DNA of 64,000 bases from Phragmitibacter flavus (lineage in GTDB: Bacteria > Verrucomicrobiota > Verrucomicrobiia > Verrucomicrobiales > Verrucomicrobiaceae): positions 62,001 through 126,000 of the forward strand of contig NZ_VAUV01000009.1 in NCBI RefSeq assembly GCF_005780165.1. Direction: 5' to 3'. Positions 43,155 to 51,752 of this stretch are shown in pieces. A model generated the notes under the pieces. The model was not told the origin of the DNA. It saw nothing but the letters and a program-made list of their open reading frames with translations, and did no database searches. Each line of letters starts with the position of its first letter. Position 1 is the first letter of the stretch. The translations under genes and the position numbers were made by a program.

Positions 43155-44495
43155 ATGCAGCTGCCTTCCGAACCTCAAAAAAATCTCACCGTCCAAGGTT
43201 GGGTGCGCACCCGACGCGACTCCAAAACCTGCACCTTCATCGAGCTCAATGACGGCAGCTCTCTTCGTGGTTTGCAAATCGTCGCCGACAACTCCCTCGC
43301 CTGCGCTCCTCTTTACCCGCAAATCCTTACCGGTGCCTCCCTGCGCGTTACCGGCGACCTCGTCCCTTCTCCCGGTGCCAACCAGGCCCTCGAACTGCTC
43401 GCCACCGACATCGAAATTCTCGGCCCCGCCGACTCCACCTACCCGCTGCAAAAGAAAGGTCACACCACCGAGTTTCTGCGCACCATCGCCCACCTGCGAC
43501 CACGCACCAACCTGCTCGGTTCCGTCTTTCGCGTGCGTTCCCGAATGGCCTACGCCATCCACCAATTTTTCCAGGAGCGCGGTTTCTTCTACATCCACAC
43601 GCCCATCATCACCTCCTCCGACTGCGAAGGTGCCGGTGAAATGTTCCGCGTCACCACCCTCCCTACCGGCACCCCCTCCAAACCCGAAGACGACTTCTTC
43701 GCCAAACCCACCTACCTTACCGTCAGCGGCCAGCTCCAGGGCGAAGCCTTCGCCTGCGCCCTCGGCAACATCTACACCTTCGGCCCCACCTTCCGCGCCG
43801 AAAACTCCAACACCGCCCGCCACGCCGCCGAATTTTGGATGATCGAACCCGAGATGGCCTTCTGCAATCTCGAAGGCGACATGAACACCGCCGAGGAAAA
43901 CCTCAAATACCTCCTCACCGCCCTCTTCAAAACCTGTCCCGAAGAACTCGAATTTTTTAACAAATTCATCGACAAGACGCTTGTCGCCCGACTGCAGCAC
44001 ACCCTCGACAAACCCTTCCAACGCGTCACCTATACCGACGCTGTCGACATCCTGCTAAAATCCGGCAAATCCTTCGAATACCCGGTCTCCTGGGGCCAAA
44101 ACCTGCAAAGCGAACACGAGCGTTTCCTCGCCGAGGAACATTTCCAATCGCCCGTCACCGTCTACAACTACCCCAAAACCATCAAACCGTTTTATATGCG
44201 CCAGAACGATGATGGCAAAACCGTTGCCGCCATGGATGTGCTCGTTCCCGGCATCGGCGAAATCATCGGTGGCAGCCAGCGCGAAGAGCGACTCGACCTC
44301 CTCGAAGCCGCCATGGCCCATCACGACCTGGACCCCGAGAACTACCGCTGGTATACCGACCTCCGCCGCTACGGCAGCGTCCCCCACGCCGGTTACGGCC
44401 TCGGCTTCGAACGTTTTCTCATGTTCGCCACCGGTGTCTCCAACATCCGAGATGTCATCCCTTTTGCCAGAACCCCCGGTCATGCGGAGTATTAA
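43155..44495 (+). CDS. asnS: Asparaginyl-tRNA synthetase
   Basis: Charges tRNA-Asn. 446 residues from ATG 43155; the same frame runs back through nadC as shadow. N-terminal OB-fold anticodon-binding domain ('[20 protein letters not shown]'), then the class II catalytic core: '[20 protein letters not shown]', '[20 protein letters not shown]', motif 2 '[20 protein letters not shown]' and motif 3 '[20 protein letters not shown]' with the ATP-binding Arg. The '[12 protein letters not shown]' phrase distinguishes AsnRS from AspRS. Confidence 0.96.
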   Translation: MQLPSEPQKNLTVQGWVRTRRDSKTCTFIELNDGSSLRGLQIVADNSLACAPLYPQILTGASLRVTGDLVPSPGANQALELLATDIEILGPADSTYPLQKKGHTTEFLRTIAHLRPRTNLLGSVFRVRSRMAYAIHQFFQERGFFYIHTPIITSSDCEGAGEMFRVTTLPTGTPSKPEDDFFAKPTYLTVSGQLQGEAFACALGNIYTFGPTFRAENSNTARHAAEFWMIEPEMAFCNLEGDMNTAEENLKYLLTALFKTCPEELEFFNKFIDKTLVARLQHTLDKPFQRVTYTDAVDILLKSGKSFEYPVSWGQNLQSEHERFLAEEHFQSPVTVYNYPKTIKPFYMRQNDDGKTVAAMDVLVPGIGEIIGGSQREERLDLLEAAMAHHDLDPENYRWYTDLRRYGSVPHAGYGLGFERFLMFATGVSNIRDVIPFARTPGHAEY

Positions 44496-44499
44496 AAAA

Positions 44500-44535
44500 T
44501 CCTACTCCTACTCTTCCTCCTACTCCTACTTCCTC
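44500..44535 (+). repeat. CTCCTA-type short tandem repeat
   Basis: The stretch between asnS and the next gene reads tcctactcctactcttcctc then ctactcctacttcctc: five or six imperfect copies of a 6-base ctccta/ctactc unit right after the asnS stop codon. Confidence 0.55.
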
Positions 44536-44572
44536 AGTTAATCGAACTCGTCCTCGACCCATTCGCCCGCCC

Positions 44573-45418
44573 ATGAGACTCCACCTTCTCCTCTCGTTCC
44601 TGCTGCTCACCTCGCTAACCCACGCCGCGACCCTGGAGATCGAGCTCATCAGCAACACCACCACCATTCGCGCCAAAGAACCTTTCGAAGTTGGCCTGCG
44701 TCTGCGTCATCCACCCTCCTATCACACCTATTGGAAGCACCCCGGCGTCGTCGGCGTGCCCACTCAAATGGAATGGGACCTCCCCAAAGGCTGGAAAGCC
44801 GATCCCATCCAATGGCCCGCCCCCAAACGCGTTTTCATGTTCCAAGTTCGTGCCCAAGGTTATCACGACGAAGTCATTCTTCCGATCAAAATCACCCCCG
44901 GCCCTGACCTCAGCCCCGGCACCTCCGTCACCCTCAAAGGCAAAGCCGCCTGGATGTGCTGCGGAAGCGAATGCAACCCCGGCAGCAAGGACCTCAGCAT
45001 CGACCTTCCCATCAGCGTCGAAGTCCCCCGCCCCAACAACACCTGGGCCAAAGCCTTCGCCAAGGCCAAAGCCGACATCGCCCAACCCCTCCAAACCTGG
45101 TTGCCCAGCGCCAGCATCAAAGGCAAGGACATCATCGTCCTGCTCACCCTTCCGCCCAAAGACAAGCTCCTCAAAAAACACGCCGACAACATTTTTGAAA
45201 TCATCTTCTTCACCGAAGACGGCCTCATCAATCCCGACAAGGAACAACGCATCGAAAAACTCAAGGACGGCAGCATTGCCATTCATCTCACCCAGTCCGA
45301 ATTCTTCGAAGGTAAACTTCCCCCCAACATCGCCGGCATCGTGCAAACTCCGCAGCAATGGACCCCCAACGGCCCCACCTCCGCCAGCATCAATGTGCCG
45401 CTGAAGACCCGCTACTGA
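44573..45418 (+). CDS. Secreted DsbD alpha-domain-like protein
   Basis: 281 residues with signal peptide (ending THAA). Two immunoglobulin-like halves resemble the N-terminal domain of DsbD/ScsB: 'FEVGLRLRHPPSYHTYWKHP', 'WDLPKGWKADPIQWPAPKRV', and the Cys region 'KAAWMCCGSECNPGS'. The usual membrane and thioredoxin parts of DsbD are missing, so this is a stand-alone periplasmic domain that may take electrons from a separate CcdA-type protein. The 'WMCCGSECNPG' region would supply the redox Cys pair. A long inverted repeat follows the gene. Confidence 0.78.
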   Translation: MRLHLLLSFLLLTSLTHAATLEIELISNTTTIRAKEPFEVGLRLRHPPSYHTYWKHPGVVGVPTQMEWDLPKGWKADPIQWPAPKRVFMFQVRAQGYHDEVILPIKITPGPDLSPGTSVTLKGKAAWMCCGSECNPGSKDLSIDLPISVEVPRPNNTWAKAFAKAKADIAQPLQTWLPSASIKGKDIIVLLTLPPKDKLLKKHADNIFEIIFFTEDGLINPDKEQRIEKLKDGSIAIHLTQSEFFEGKLPPNIAGIVQTPQQWTPNGPTSASINVPLKTRY

Positions 45419-45422
45419 TCAA

Positions 45423-45489
45423 GAAAGTAGAAGGTCCGTCCCGGGCCTTTCATAAACAAAACAAGGCTCGGGACGAACCTTCTACTTTC
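45423..45489. repeat. 27-bp inverted repeat between convergent genes
   Basis: The left arm (45423-45449) begins GAAAGTAGAAGG and ends GGGCCTT. The right arm (45463-45489) is its reverse complement with two mismatches; the loop is 13 bases. One mismatch becomes a G-U pair in plus-strand RNA and the other in minus-strand RNA. The right arm contains the TAG stop of the minus-strand gene. It could be a bidirectional terminator or a small mobile element. Confidence 0.75.
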
Positions 45490-45901
45490 GTTTCAACGAC
45501 AGACTCCCCAGCGCCAACGCGCCCACCACCAGCATTCCCGTCCAACCCAGCCACCGCTCTGCCACCAAGGCCGAACCGGTGAATAAGCACGCCATAATTC
45601 CGAGCGTGAGAGCGATCAAAATCGACACCACTCCGCGGCACCACCCTCGCGGAAACCGCAGCACATTGGTCAGCAGACTCCCCAGTCCAAAAAGCACCAA
45701 CGACCCCACCACCAACCCAAACACCCAAACCATCGGCCACACCATCAACCCAACCCAGCCCCACTCCCGCCACAAAACCATCCCCGCCCAGACAGCCGTC
45801 CATCCCCCCACCAGCAAACCTGCCCCGTATCCCAACCAACCAGGCCGCACGTCTTTCGCCTCAAACAACACATCTACATTGCCATCATTTCGGTCGATCA
45901 T
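45482..45901 (-). CDS. Small membrane protein of unknown function
   Basis: 139 residues with about four membrane helices ('GYGAGLLVGGWTAVWAGMVL', 'GLMVWPMVWVFGLVVGSLVL', 'GVVSILIALTLGIMACLF', 'GMLVVGALALGSLSL') after an acidic N-terminus ('MIDRNDGNVDVLFEAKDVRP'). No motif is recognised. Its start overlaps the acyltransferase stop codon (ATGA, 45898-45901), so it is coupled to it and may assist lipid A or envelope synthesis. The 3' end lies within the inverted repeat. Confidence 0.7.
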   Translation of the reverse strand: MIDRNDGNVDVLFEAKDVRPGWLGYGAGLLVGGWTAVWAGMVLWREWGWVGLMVWPMVWVFGLVVGSLVLFGLGSLLTNVLRFPRGWCRGVVSILIALTLGIMACLFTGSALVAERWLGWTGMLVVGALALGSLSLKRK

Positions 45902-46824
45902 GGCTTCACCTCCCGCTTCTTCACGTTCTCAAACACTGGCTCAAAAACAAACCACTGCATCCAATGTTTCTCCATCACCGGCCGGATCGTCTCACTCCAC
46001 GCCTGCGCCGCCACCCGCATCGCCCCCTGCTTGTCCCTGCCCACCACCTTCACCCCGATCGCTTCCTTCGCCATCACCCGATAGCGCCGATACCCCATCC
46101 GAATGATGAACACCGGATGAATCTCCACCTTCGAAACCAGCGCCAGCAAAAACGGCCCCTGCGGCACCTGCCACTCCACCCCCTCCTTGAACCCCACCTT
46201 CATCGGCGACACATCAAACAAAATCCGGTCCCCCTGAATCGCCACCACCCCTCCCTCCGCAATCGCCCCCGCCAGCTCAATCCCCAACATGTTGCCCGGT
46301 TCATTGTAATGCACCACAAACTGACCCTGCCGGCTCTTCAACCGGTGCTCCGACTGAAAATTTTGGCTCTTCTGATCCCGCTCCGGTGCCCTTACCATGT
46401 GCACCGTGCGCCTGAAATAATGGGCGAACATCGGTGCCGCCACATCATAATTCCCCATGTGCGCCGTCAAAAGCACCGCCCCACCCGTCTTTTCCTCCAA
46501 TACCTCCAAACACTCCTTCCCGACGATCTCCCAAACGATCACATCCTCCCCGCGCCGCACATGCGAGAGATCCGTCATCGTCCACGCAAAATTCCAAAAC
46601 ACCCGATAAGCCCGCAGCTGATTCACCCAACCCCAACTCCTTGGAATCAACGTCCGCAAATTCGTCGCCACCGCATTCCTCGCCTTCCCACAAACCATCC
46701 AGAACAACCCCGTGAAAACAAACATGAACACCGGCTCAATGAACCATGGACAAACCCGCGCCCCCCACTCCAGGTAGCGCAGCCAAAAATCCCCATAAAC
46801 AGAAAACCGGCGCAAAAATGACAT
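45898..46824 (-). CDS. LpxL/HtrB-family lipid A acyltransferase-like protein
   Basis: 308 residues. An N-terminal hydrophobic region, then the acyltransferase motif HMGNYD (HxxxxD type) in 'AVLLTAHMGNYDVAAPMFAH', and 'AIAEGGVVAIQGDRILFD' as the second conserved block. These match the LPLAT_LABLAT class that adds acyl chains to lipid A, although ornithine-lipid or other acylations cannot be excluded. It supports a Gram-negative envelope. Coupled by ATGA overlap to the small membrane protein gene. Confidence 0.88.
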   Translation of the reverse strand: MSFLRRFSVYGDFWLRYLEWGARVCPWFIEPVFMFVFTGLFWMVCGKARNAVATNLRTLIPRSWGWVNQLRAYRVFWNFAWTMTDLSHVRRGEDVIVWEIVGKECLEVLEEKTGGAVLLTAHMGNYDVAAPMFAHYFRRTVHMVRAPERDQKSQNFQSEHRLKSRQGQFVVHYNEPGNMLGIELAGAIAEGGVVAIQGDRILFDVSPMKVGFKEGVEWQVPQGPFLLALVSKVEIHPVFIIRMGYRRYRVMAKEAIGVKVVGRDKQGAMRVAAQAWSETIRPVMEKHWMQWFVFEPVFENVKKREVKP

Positions 46825-46938
46825 CAGGAAAAATCAAAAGGTGCCCGCCCCCATCACCCCATAACTCAAGCCGATCAACCCACGTTTTTTGAACGACCTC
46901 CGCCATCCCCGTTGCTCCACCTCATCGTTTTAAAAAAT

Positions 46939-46967
46939 CGGTGTCCATCTGTGTTCATCTGTGGTTT
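46939..46967 (+). repeat. ATCTGTG direct-repeat leader
   Basis: The 43 bases before the RNA methyltransferase start contain two ATCTGTG units in tandem, tccATCTGTG then ttcATCTGTG, followed by gtttctg. This resembles a phrase recurring in intergenic DNA of some environmental genomes, but only one copy is in this window. Confidence 0.4.
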
Positions 46968-46981
46968 CTGTTCTCCTGCTC

Positions 46982-48238
46982 ATGTCCGAATCACCCACAC
47001 CCAGCGCTCCCAAAAAATTCAACCCCGTCCCTTTCGCCTATCACGAGGAGCTTACCCTTGACATCGAAAAACTCACCAACCTCGCCCAGGGCATCGCCCG
47101 CGTGAACGGCTGGGTCGTCATGGTCCCCTTCGCCCTTCCCGGCGAACGCGTCCTCGCCCGCATCTACCGCAATCACAAAAACTACTCCGACGCCGACCTC
47201 ATCCGCGTCATCAACCCCTCTCCTGACCGCATCGATCCCCGCTGCCCCCTCTTCGGCACCTGCGGCGGCTGCCAATACCAAAACCTCCACTACGATACCC
47301 AGCTCACCTGGAAACAACAGCAGGTCGCCGAACTCCTCAAACACATGGGCGGCATCGAACACCCCGTCGAACCTGTCATCCCCTCCCCCACCCAGTTCAA
47401 CTACCGCTCCAAAATCACCCCCCACTTCCAGCAACCCCGCAACGGCCAGATCGCCGAAATCGGTTTCCTCGCCAACGCCAGCCGCCACCGCATCATCGAT
47501 GTCCCCCACTGCGACATCGCCATGACCCAGATCAACGAAAAACTTCCGGTCATCCGCGCCGATGTCCGTGCCAACCCCCAACGCTACAAACGCGCCGCCA
47601 CCCTCCTCATGCGCGCCAGTCAGGAACACGTCCTCACCGAATCCGGCCACATCGCCGTCGAAATCGTCAACGGCATCCGCTTCGAATTCAAAGCCGGCGA
47701 CTTCTTCCAAAACAACCCCTACATCCTCCCCGCCTTCGTCGATCACGTCGGACGCGAAGCCGCCGCCAGCGGTGCCACCCATCTCCTTGACACCTACTGC
47801 GGCTCCGGCCTCTTCGCCCTCACCTGCGCCAAACATTTCCAATCCGTCACCGGCATTGAAATCTCCGAAAGCGCCGCCGCCCGTGCCGCCCACAACGCCC
47901 AGATCAACCAAATCACCCACGCCACCTTCCAGGCCGGCAGCGCCGAACACATTTTTAAAGACATCACCCACCCTGCCAGCGACACTGCCGTCATCGTCGA
48001 TCCCCCCCGCGCCGGCTGCGGCGACGCCTTCCTCGACCAGCTCTTCGCCTTCGGACCGCGCAGCGTCGTCTACGTCTCCTGCAACCCCGCCACCCAGATG
48101 CGCGACCTCACCAAATTCCTGCAATCCGGCTACACCCTCGAAAAAGTCCAGCCGTTCGACCTCTTCCCTCAAACCCGCCACCTCGAATGCGTCATGACTC
48201 TGGTGAAAACTTCCACTCCGACCACCGCAACCAGATGA
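46982..48238 (+). CDS. TrmA/RlmD-family RNA uracil-5 methyltransferase
   Basis: 418 residues from ATG 46982. N-terminal TRAM domain ('LTDIEKLTNLAQGIARVNGW' region), iron-sulfur Cys cluster 'CPLFGTCGGCQYQNL', and the SAM-dependent fold with 'LLDTYCGSGLFALTCA', 'AVIVDPPRAGCGDAF' and catalytic Cys in 'VVYVSCNPATQMRDL'. These are all the marks of RNA m5U methyltransferases acting on tRNA U54 or on 23S rRNA. The family contains both RlmC/RlmD and TrmA types, and sequence alone does not choose the target. Divergent from the acyltransferase gene. Confidence 0.93.
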   Translation: MSESPTPSAPKKFNPVPFAYHEELTLDIEKLTNLAQGIARVNGWVVMVPFALPGERVLARIYRNHKNYSDADLIRVINPSPDRIDPRCPLFGTCGGCQYQNLHYDTQLTWKQQQVAELLKHMGGIEHPVEPVIPSPTQFNYRSKITPHFQQPRNGQIAEIGFLANASRHRIIDVPHCDIAMTQINEKLPVIRADVRANPQRYKRAATLLMRASQEHVLTESGHIAVEIVNGIRFEFKAGDFFQNNPYILPAFVDHVGREAAASGATHLLDTYCGSGLFALTCAKHFQSVTGIEISESAAARAAHNAQINQITHATFQAGSAEHIFKDITHPASDTAVIVDPPRAGCGDAFLDQLFAFGPRSVVYVSCNPATQMRDLTKFLQSGYTLEKVQPFDLFPQTRHLECVMTLVKTSTPTTATR

Positions 48239-48356
48239 CCCATCGATAGAGAAACCTCGTTCGCCTCTGGTCACGCTGAAGTTTCGCGATTGACACCACG
48301 ATCAATCACTGACACCTCAACAACCGTCAGGCCGCAGCGACTCGACTCTCTCCACC

Positions 48357-49652
48357 ATGCAGCCCATCGCAAAACCCACCTGGATTATTTATCCGATCGC
48401 CGTCCTCTGTGTGATTTTCAGGGCTCCCGATCGACTCTTCAACCCCCAACTGTGGGCCGAGGACGGGCCGATATTCCTGAGGGAATCCGTCCACGAAGGC
48501 GGCGGCTCCCTGTTCGACACCTACGCTGGTTACCTCCATTTGCTTCTGCGTGTCGTCGCCCTGTTCGGTCGATGGTTGCCCCTCGAATGGATCCCCGCGT
48601 TCTTCTACTTTGGAGCCATGACCCTTCTGCTGTTCGGCATGTGGCTCATCCACAACAGCCGCCATGACCTTCCCGCCCATGCCAAATCCCTCATGGCCCT
48701 CTGCCTTCCCCTCGTCATGTTCCCCGGAGCGACCATGTTCAACCTGACCAACGCCCAGTGGTTTCTCGCTCCCGCCCTGCTCTTTCTCCTCCTCCAGAAA
48801 AGCGCCATCACCGGCAAACAAACCGCCCTGGACGCCCTGTTCATCCTCTGTCTCGGCCTCACCGGCCCCTTCATCATCCTGTGGCTTCCACTCCTGATGC
48901 TTCGTCCCCTGATGCATCCATTTCGCCGTTCGGATCTGGCCATTTTCGCCCCCGCCATCATCACGGCCACGATCCAACTTATTCTGTTGCTCAACAGCGA
49001 ACGCATCGAAACCGGCGCAAAAACCAATGGCATGCCTGCCATGATGGAACTGCTCACGGTCACCACCCTGCTCCCCTGCTCCCACTTCTTCTTCGGGAGT
49101 CTCGCTCCCTATTCCCCCCTCATCTTGGGAATCATCGGTTGTCTCATCACCCTGTGGCTGGCTTGGTTGGTGGTCCGACTCCCCCGCCAACCTGCCCTCA
49201 TGGCCCTCGCACTGGTCGGAGCAGGCATCGCCGTCGTTATCGCCGGTGCCTTCAGTTGGGGTGAAGAGAACCTCTCATTGATGCTGCCCGGTGGGGCCGG
49301 CGAACGCTATTATGTCCCGCTGCTCATCTTCGGCAGCCAGACCTTGGTCCTCCTCGCCTTTGCCTCCTCTGCCCTATCGACCACCCCTTTCCGCGTTGTC
49401 CTTTTCGCTGTGACCCTGTCGACCGTCAGCACCTTCAGCGTTGCCCCAATGAAAAACTTCAAATGGCAAGAACGCGTCTACAACGCCATCCACATTCCAG
49501 GAAAATCCCGCCTAAAGATCCACCCAAGCAGCGATTGGGACATCAGCGTCTACCCCCCTTCCCAGAAACCTTCAGGCTTGCTGCTCGCCAAGGACTTCAC
49601 CATCAAAAGATCCAAACCACGCCCTCCCGAGGAATCAGAATCTTCTCCCTGA
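48357..49652 (+). CDS. Polytopic membrane protein, possible GT-C type glycosyltransferase
   Basis: 431 residues, about ten membrane helices. The N-terminal 'NPQLWAEDGPIFLRESVHEG' with an AEDG motif after the first helix is similar to large polytopic proteins with a GT-C-like acidic loop, though no accepted family signature is certain. The soluble tail of 70 residues ends in a Glu/Ser-rich stretch. It stands alone, 118 bases after the methyltransferase, and convergent with the DoxX-like gene (14 bases). Confidence 0.7.
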   Translation: MQPIAKPTWIIYPIAVLCVIFRAPDRLFNPQLWAEDGPIFLRESVHEGGGSLFDTYAGYLHLLLRVVALFGRWLPLEWIPAFFYFGAMTLLLFGMWLIHNSRHDLPAHAKSLMALCLPLVMFPGATMFNLTNAQWFLAPALLFLLLQKSAITGKQTALDALFILCLGLTGPFIILWLPLLMLRPLMHPFRRSDLAIFAPAIITATIQLILLLNSERIETGAKTNGMPAMMELLTVTTLLPCSHFFFGSLAPYSPLILGIIGCLITLWLAWLVVRLPRQPALMALALVGAGIAVVIAGAFSWGEENLSLMLPGGAGERYYVPLLIFGSQTLVLLAFASSALSTTPFRVVLFAVTLSTVSTFSVAPMKNFKWQERVYNAIHIPGKSRLKIHPSSDWDISVYPPSQKPSGLLLAKDFTIKRSKPRPPEESESSP

Positions 49653-49666
49653 AGTGACCACCTCAC

Positions 49667-50098
49667 TCACTTCCTCCTCACAAAAATCCACAGCCAAACC
49701 CCAGCCACCAGCAACACCGCATCGCGCAGCAGCGCATCCACAATCGCCGTCTCGCCACCCCCGCCAAAACATCCGCACTCCACGTCCAACCCGCGCGACC
49801 ACGCCACGCCCAGCGCGACCGCAAATCCCACCAACGCCGCGTTCAACACCAGCAAACCACCGCGTCTCATCACCCCCGTCACCACCGCCAGCCCGGCTAA
49901 AATCTCCAGCCACGGCAACCCCAGCGCCATCCACGCCGCATACGGATCAGGCAGCATCTGAAACGAGCGCACACTGATCAGAAACCGCCCCGGATCCAGC
50001 GCCTTCAAGACCCCGGAGTAAACAAACACCCCTCCAAAACCCAGCGCCACCGCCCGGTAAACCCAGCGTTTCCAGCCCGCATCCCAAGACATTTCCAT
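49667..50098 (-). CDS. DoxX/MauE-like small membrane protein
   Basis: 143 residues, four helices. 'VALGFGGVFVYSGVLKALDP' and 'GLPWLEILAGLAVVTGVMRR' are the family pattern; the loop 'LDVECGCFGGGGETAI' carries two Cys as in MauE, which handles disulfides in methylamine dehydrogenase. Here it could be a redox or doxX-type quinone-associated protein. It follows holB after 8 bases on the same strand, so the two may share a transcript, though no functional link is obvious. Confidence 0.82.
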   Translation of the reverse strand: MEMSWDAGWKRWVYRAVALGFGGVFVYSGVLKALDPGRFLISVRSFQMLPDPYAAWMALGLPWLEILAGLAVVTGVMRRGGLLVLNAALVGFAVALGVAWSRGLDVECGCFGGGGETAIVDALLRDAVLLVAGVWLWIFVRRK

Positions 50099-50106
50099 AA
50101 AAAACC

Positions 50107-51087
50107 TTACGCAAACGCCGCCATAAACGCCGCATCCAAAGCCAGCGTCTCATTCACGTTCGTCTGCAAATGCGATTGCAGCTTCCTCAACTCCTTCAAC
50201 CTGCGCGACAACGTCGCCCCATCCCAACGCGCCGCCAGCGCCCGCGTCGCCTCTGCATGCTCCGGCAAATCCAGCCGACCCACCCCCACTTGGTGACGCA
50301 GCACATCCCCAATCCACGCCAAAAGCAGCTCCATCAACGCCTCGCGCTCCTGACGGTAGCTCGACTCAATCGCCGCCTCCATCCCCTTTTCCCGATCCTT
50401 CACCCACGCACTGTCCACATCCGTCGTCTGCTTGTAGAACTTCTTCTCCTCATCAAACTCCGCCTCAAAATGCTTCGTCAAGCGGGTGTGCACCTCCTCC
50501 AGAATCTCCTCAAACTCGCTCCGCAATGTCATCGCCCCCGCCAGTGAATCCGCGCCACGATTCGCCATATCACTCAGCAACTCCACCAGCTTCTCCTCCG
50601 CCTCTGAGAGCTTCCGCACACTCGACTCCGGCATTAACGGAATCCGAATCACCCGCGACAAAATCGTCTCCAAAAATTGCTGTGGCTGCTCCGACAACAA
50701 CAAAAACAACGTCCGCGGCGGCGGCTCCTCCAGCGTCCGCAAAAACGCATTCTGCGCCTGCTCATTCATGCGCTCCGCATCCACAAAGATACAAAATCGG
50801 TGCTCCTGACCCGACGTCGTCAGAAACAAAAACGGTTCCACCTGTTCCCGGATCGCCTCCACCCGAATCCTGCGCGACTTGCTCTCCGGACGGATCACCT
50901 TCGCCCCATGCTGATCCCACAAATCCAGATCCGCATGATGCACCTTCGAAATCAAATTCAACACCCGCACTGCAAATCCCTCAAGGTTCGCCTCCTTCGG
51001 ACCCGTGATCAAATAAGCATGCCCCAGCCGCCCGCGCTCCTGCGCACGCGCCAGCAACGCCAATGCTTTATCCGCCTTAAATGCCAT
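50107..51087 (-). CDS. holB: DNA polymerase III delta' subunit (HolB-like), inactive ATP site
   Basis: 326 residues. 'GRLGHAYLITGP' and 'EQAQNAFLRTLEEPPPRTLF' are typical of the clamp-loader delta' subunit. 'SRVIRIPLMP' follows. The Walker A lysine motif (GxGKT) is absent: the loop reads GPKEANLEGF. Family knowledge: some delta' subunits bind no ATP and act as the stator of the clamp loader. The C-terminal 130 residues are helical and less typical. tmk, which often precedes it, is not in the window. Confidence 0.83.
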   Translation of the reverse strand: MAFKADKALALLARAQERGRLGHAYLITGPKEANLEGFAVRVLNLISKVHHADLDLWDQHGAKVIRPESKSRRIRVEAIREQVEPFLFLTTSGQEHRFCIFVDAERMNEQAQNAFLRTLEEPPPRTLFLLLSEQPQQFLETILSRVIRIPLMPESSVRKLSEAEEKLVELLSDMANRGADSLAGAMTLRSEFEEILEEVHTRLTKHFEAEFDEEKKFYKQTTDVDSAWVKDREKGMEAAIESSYRQEREALMELLLAWIGDVLRHQVGVGRLDLPEHAEATRALAARWDGATLSRRLKELRKLQSHLQTNVNETLALDAAFMAAFA

Positions 51088-51161
51088 ATCGGGTCCAACC
51101 TTCCCTTCTCATAGCCCCCACGCTAGCAACACCCATCGTCTTGTCGAACCCGAACCGAGTA

Positions 51162-51289
51162 AAATGACCAAATCCCAAGGACCAAGGACGAAGGAAATGT
51201 CCAATGCCCAAATCCCAACGCCCAAAAACAACCCGCGCCCTTCGTCATTCGTCATTTCCTTGGTCATTGAAAAATTGCTCATTGGTCAT
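51162..51289. repeat. CAATGACCAA-type composite element, copy 1
   Basis: The left half contains aatgaccaaat, aatgtccaatgcccaa and atcccaacgccc; the right half contains the inverted theme (cgtcattcgtcatttccttg, ttggtcatt). The result is a 128-base element of short direct and inverted phrases filling the space between holB and hisI. A very similar element is at 58646-58766. Confidence 0.7.
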
Positions 51290-51311
51290 TCTTCCCCCAC
51301 ATTCCCCTCCC

Positions 51312-51752
51312 ATGTCCGCCTCCGCCTCCATCGACACCATCCAGTTCGCCACCCGCGACTCCAAAGACTCCATCGAAAACGGTCTCGCTTTCGCCCCGAA
51401 GTTTGACGAAAACGGCCTCATCCCCGCCATCGCCCTCGACCACGCCACCAACGAGCCCCTCATGGTCGCTTACATGAACGAAACCTCCCTCAAGATGACC
51501 CTCGCCCTCGGCGAAGCCGTCTACTGGAGCCGCTCCCGCAGCGAAATCTGGCACAAAGGCAAAACCTCCGGCGAATACCAAGTCGTCAAAGAAATCCGCA
51601 CCGACTGCGACCAGGACGCCATCATCCTCAAAGTCGTCCAGCTGGGCGGTGGCTGCTGCCACACCAAAAACCCCACCTGCTTCTATCGCAAAGTCGACAT
51701 GGCCACGATAGCATCCGAAGAAACCGCCCCGGTCGCCCTGCTCAAATTGTAA
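51312..51752 (+). CDS. hisI: Phosphoribosyl-AMP cyclohydrolase
   Basis: Third step of histidine synthesis. 146 residues from ATG 51312 (a longer frame from 51204 includes repeat DNA). The catalytic domain has 'MVAYMNETSLKMTLALGEAV', 'YWSRSRSEIWHKGKTSGEYQ', 'IRTDCDQDAIILKVVQLGGG' and zinc-linked Cys in 'GGCCHTKNPTCFYRK'. There is no HisE part, so HisE must be separate. The last 70 bases overlap the 3' end of the L,D-transpeptidase gene on the other strand. Confidence 0.95.
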   Translation: MSASASIDTIQFATRDSKDSIENGLAFAPKFDENGLIPAIALDHATNEPLMVAYMNETSLKMTLALGEAVYWSRSRSEIWHKGKTSGEYQVVKEIRTDCDQDAIILKVVQLGGGCCHTKNPTCFYRKVDMATIASEETAPVALLKL

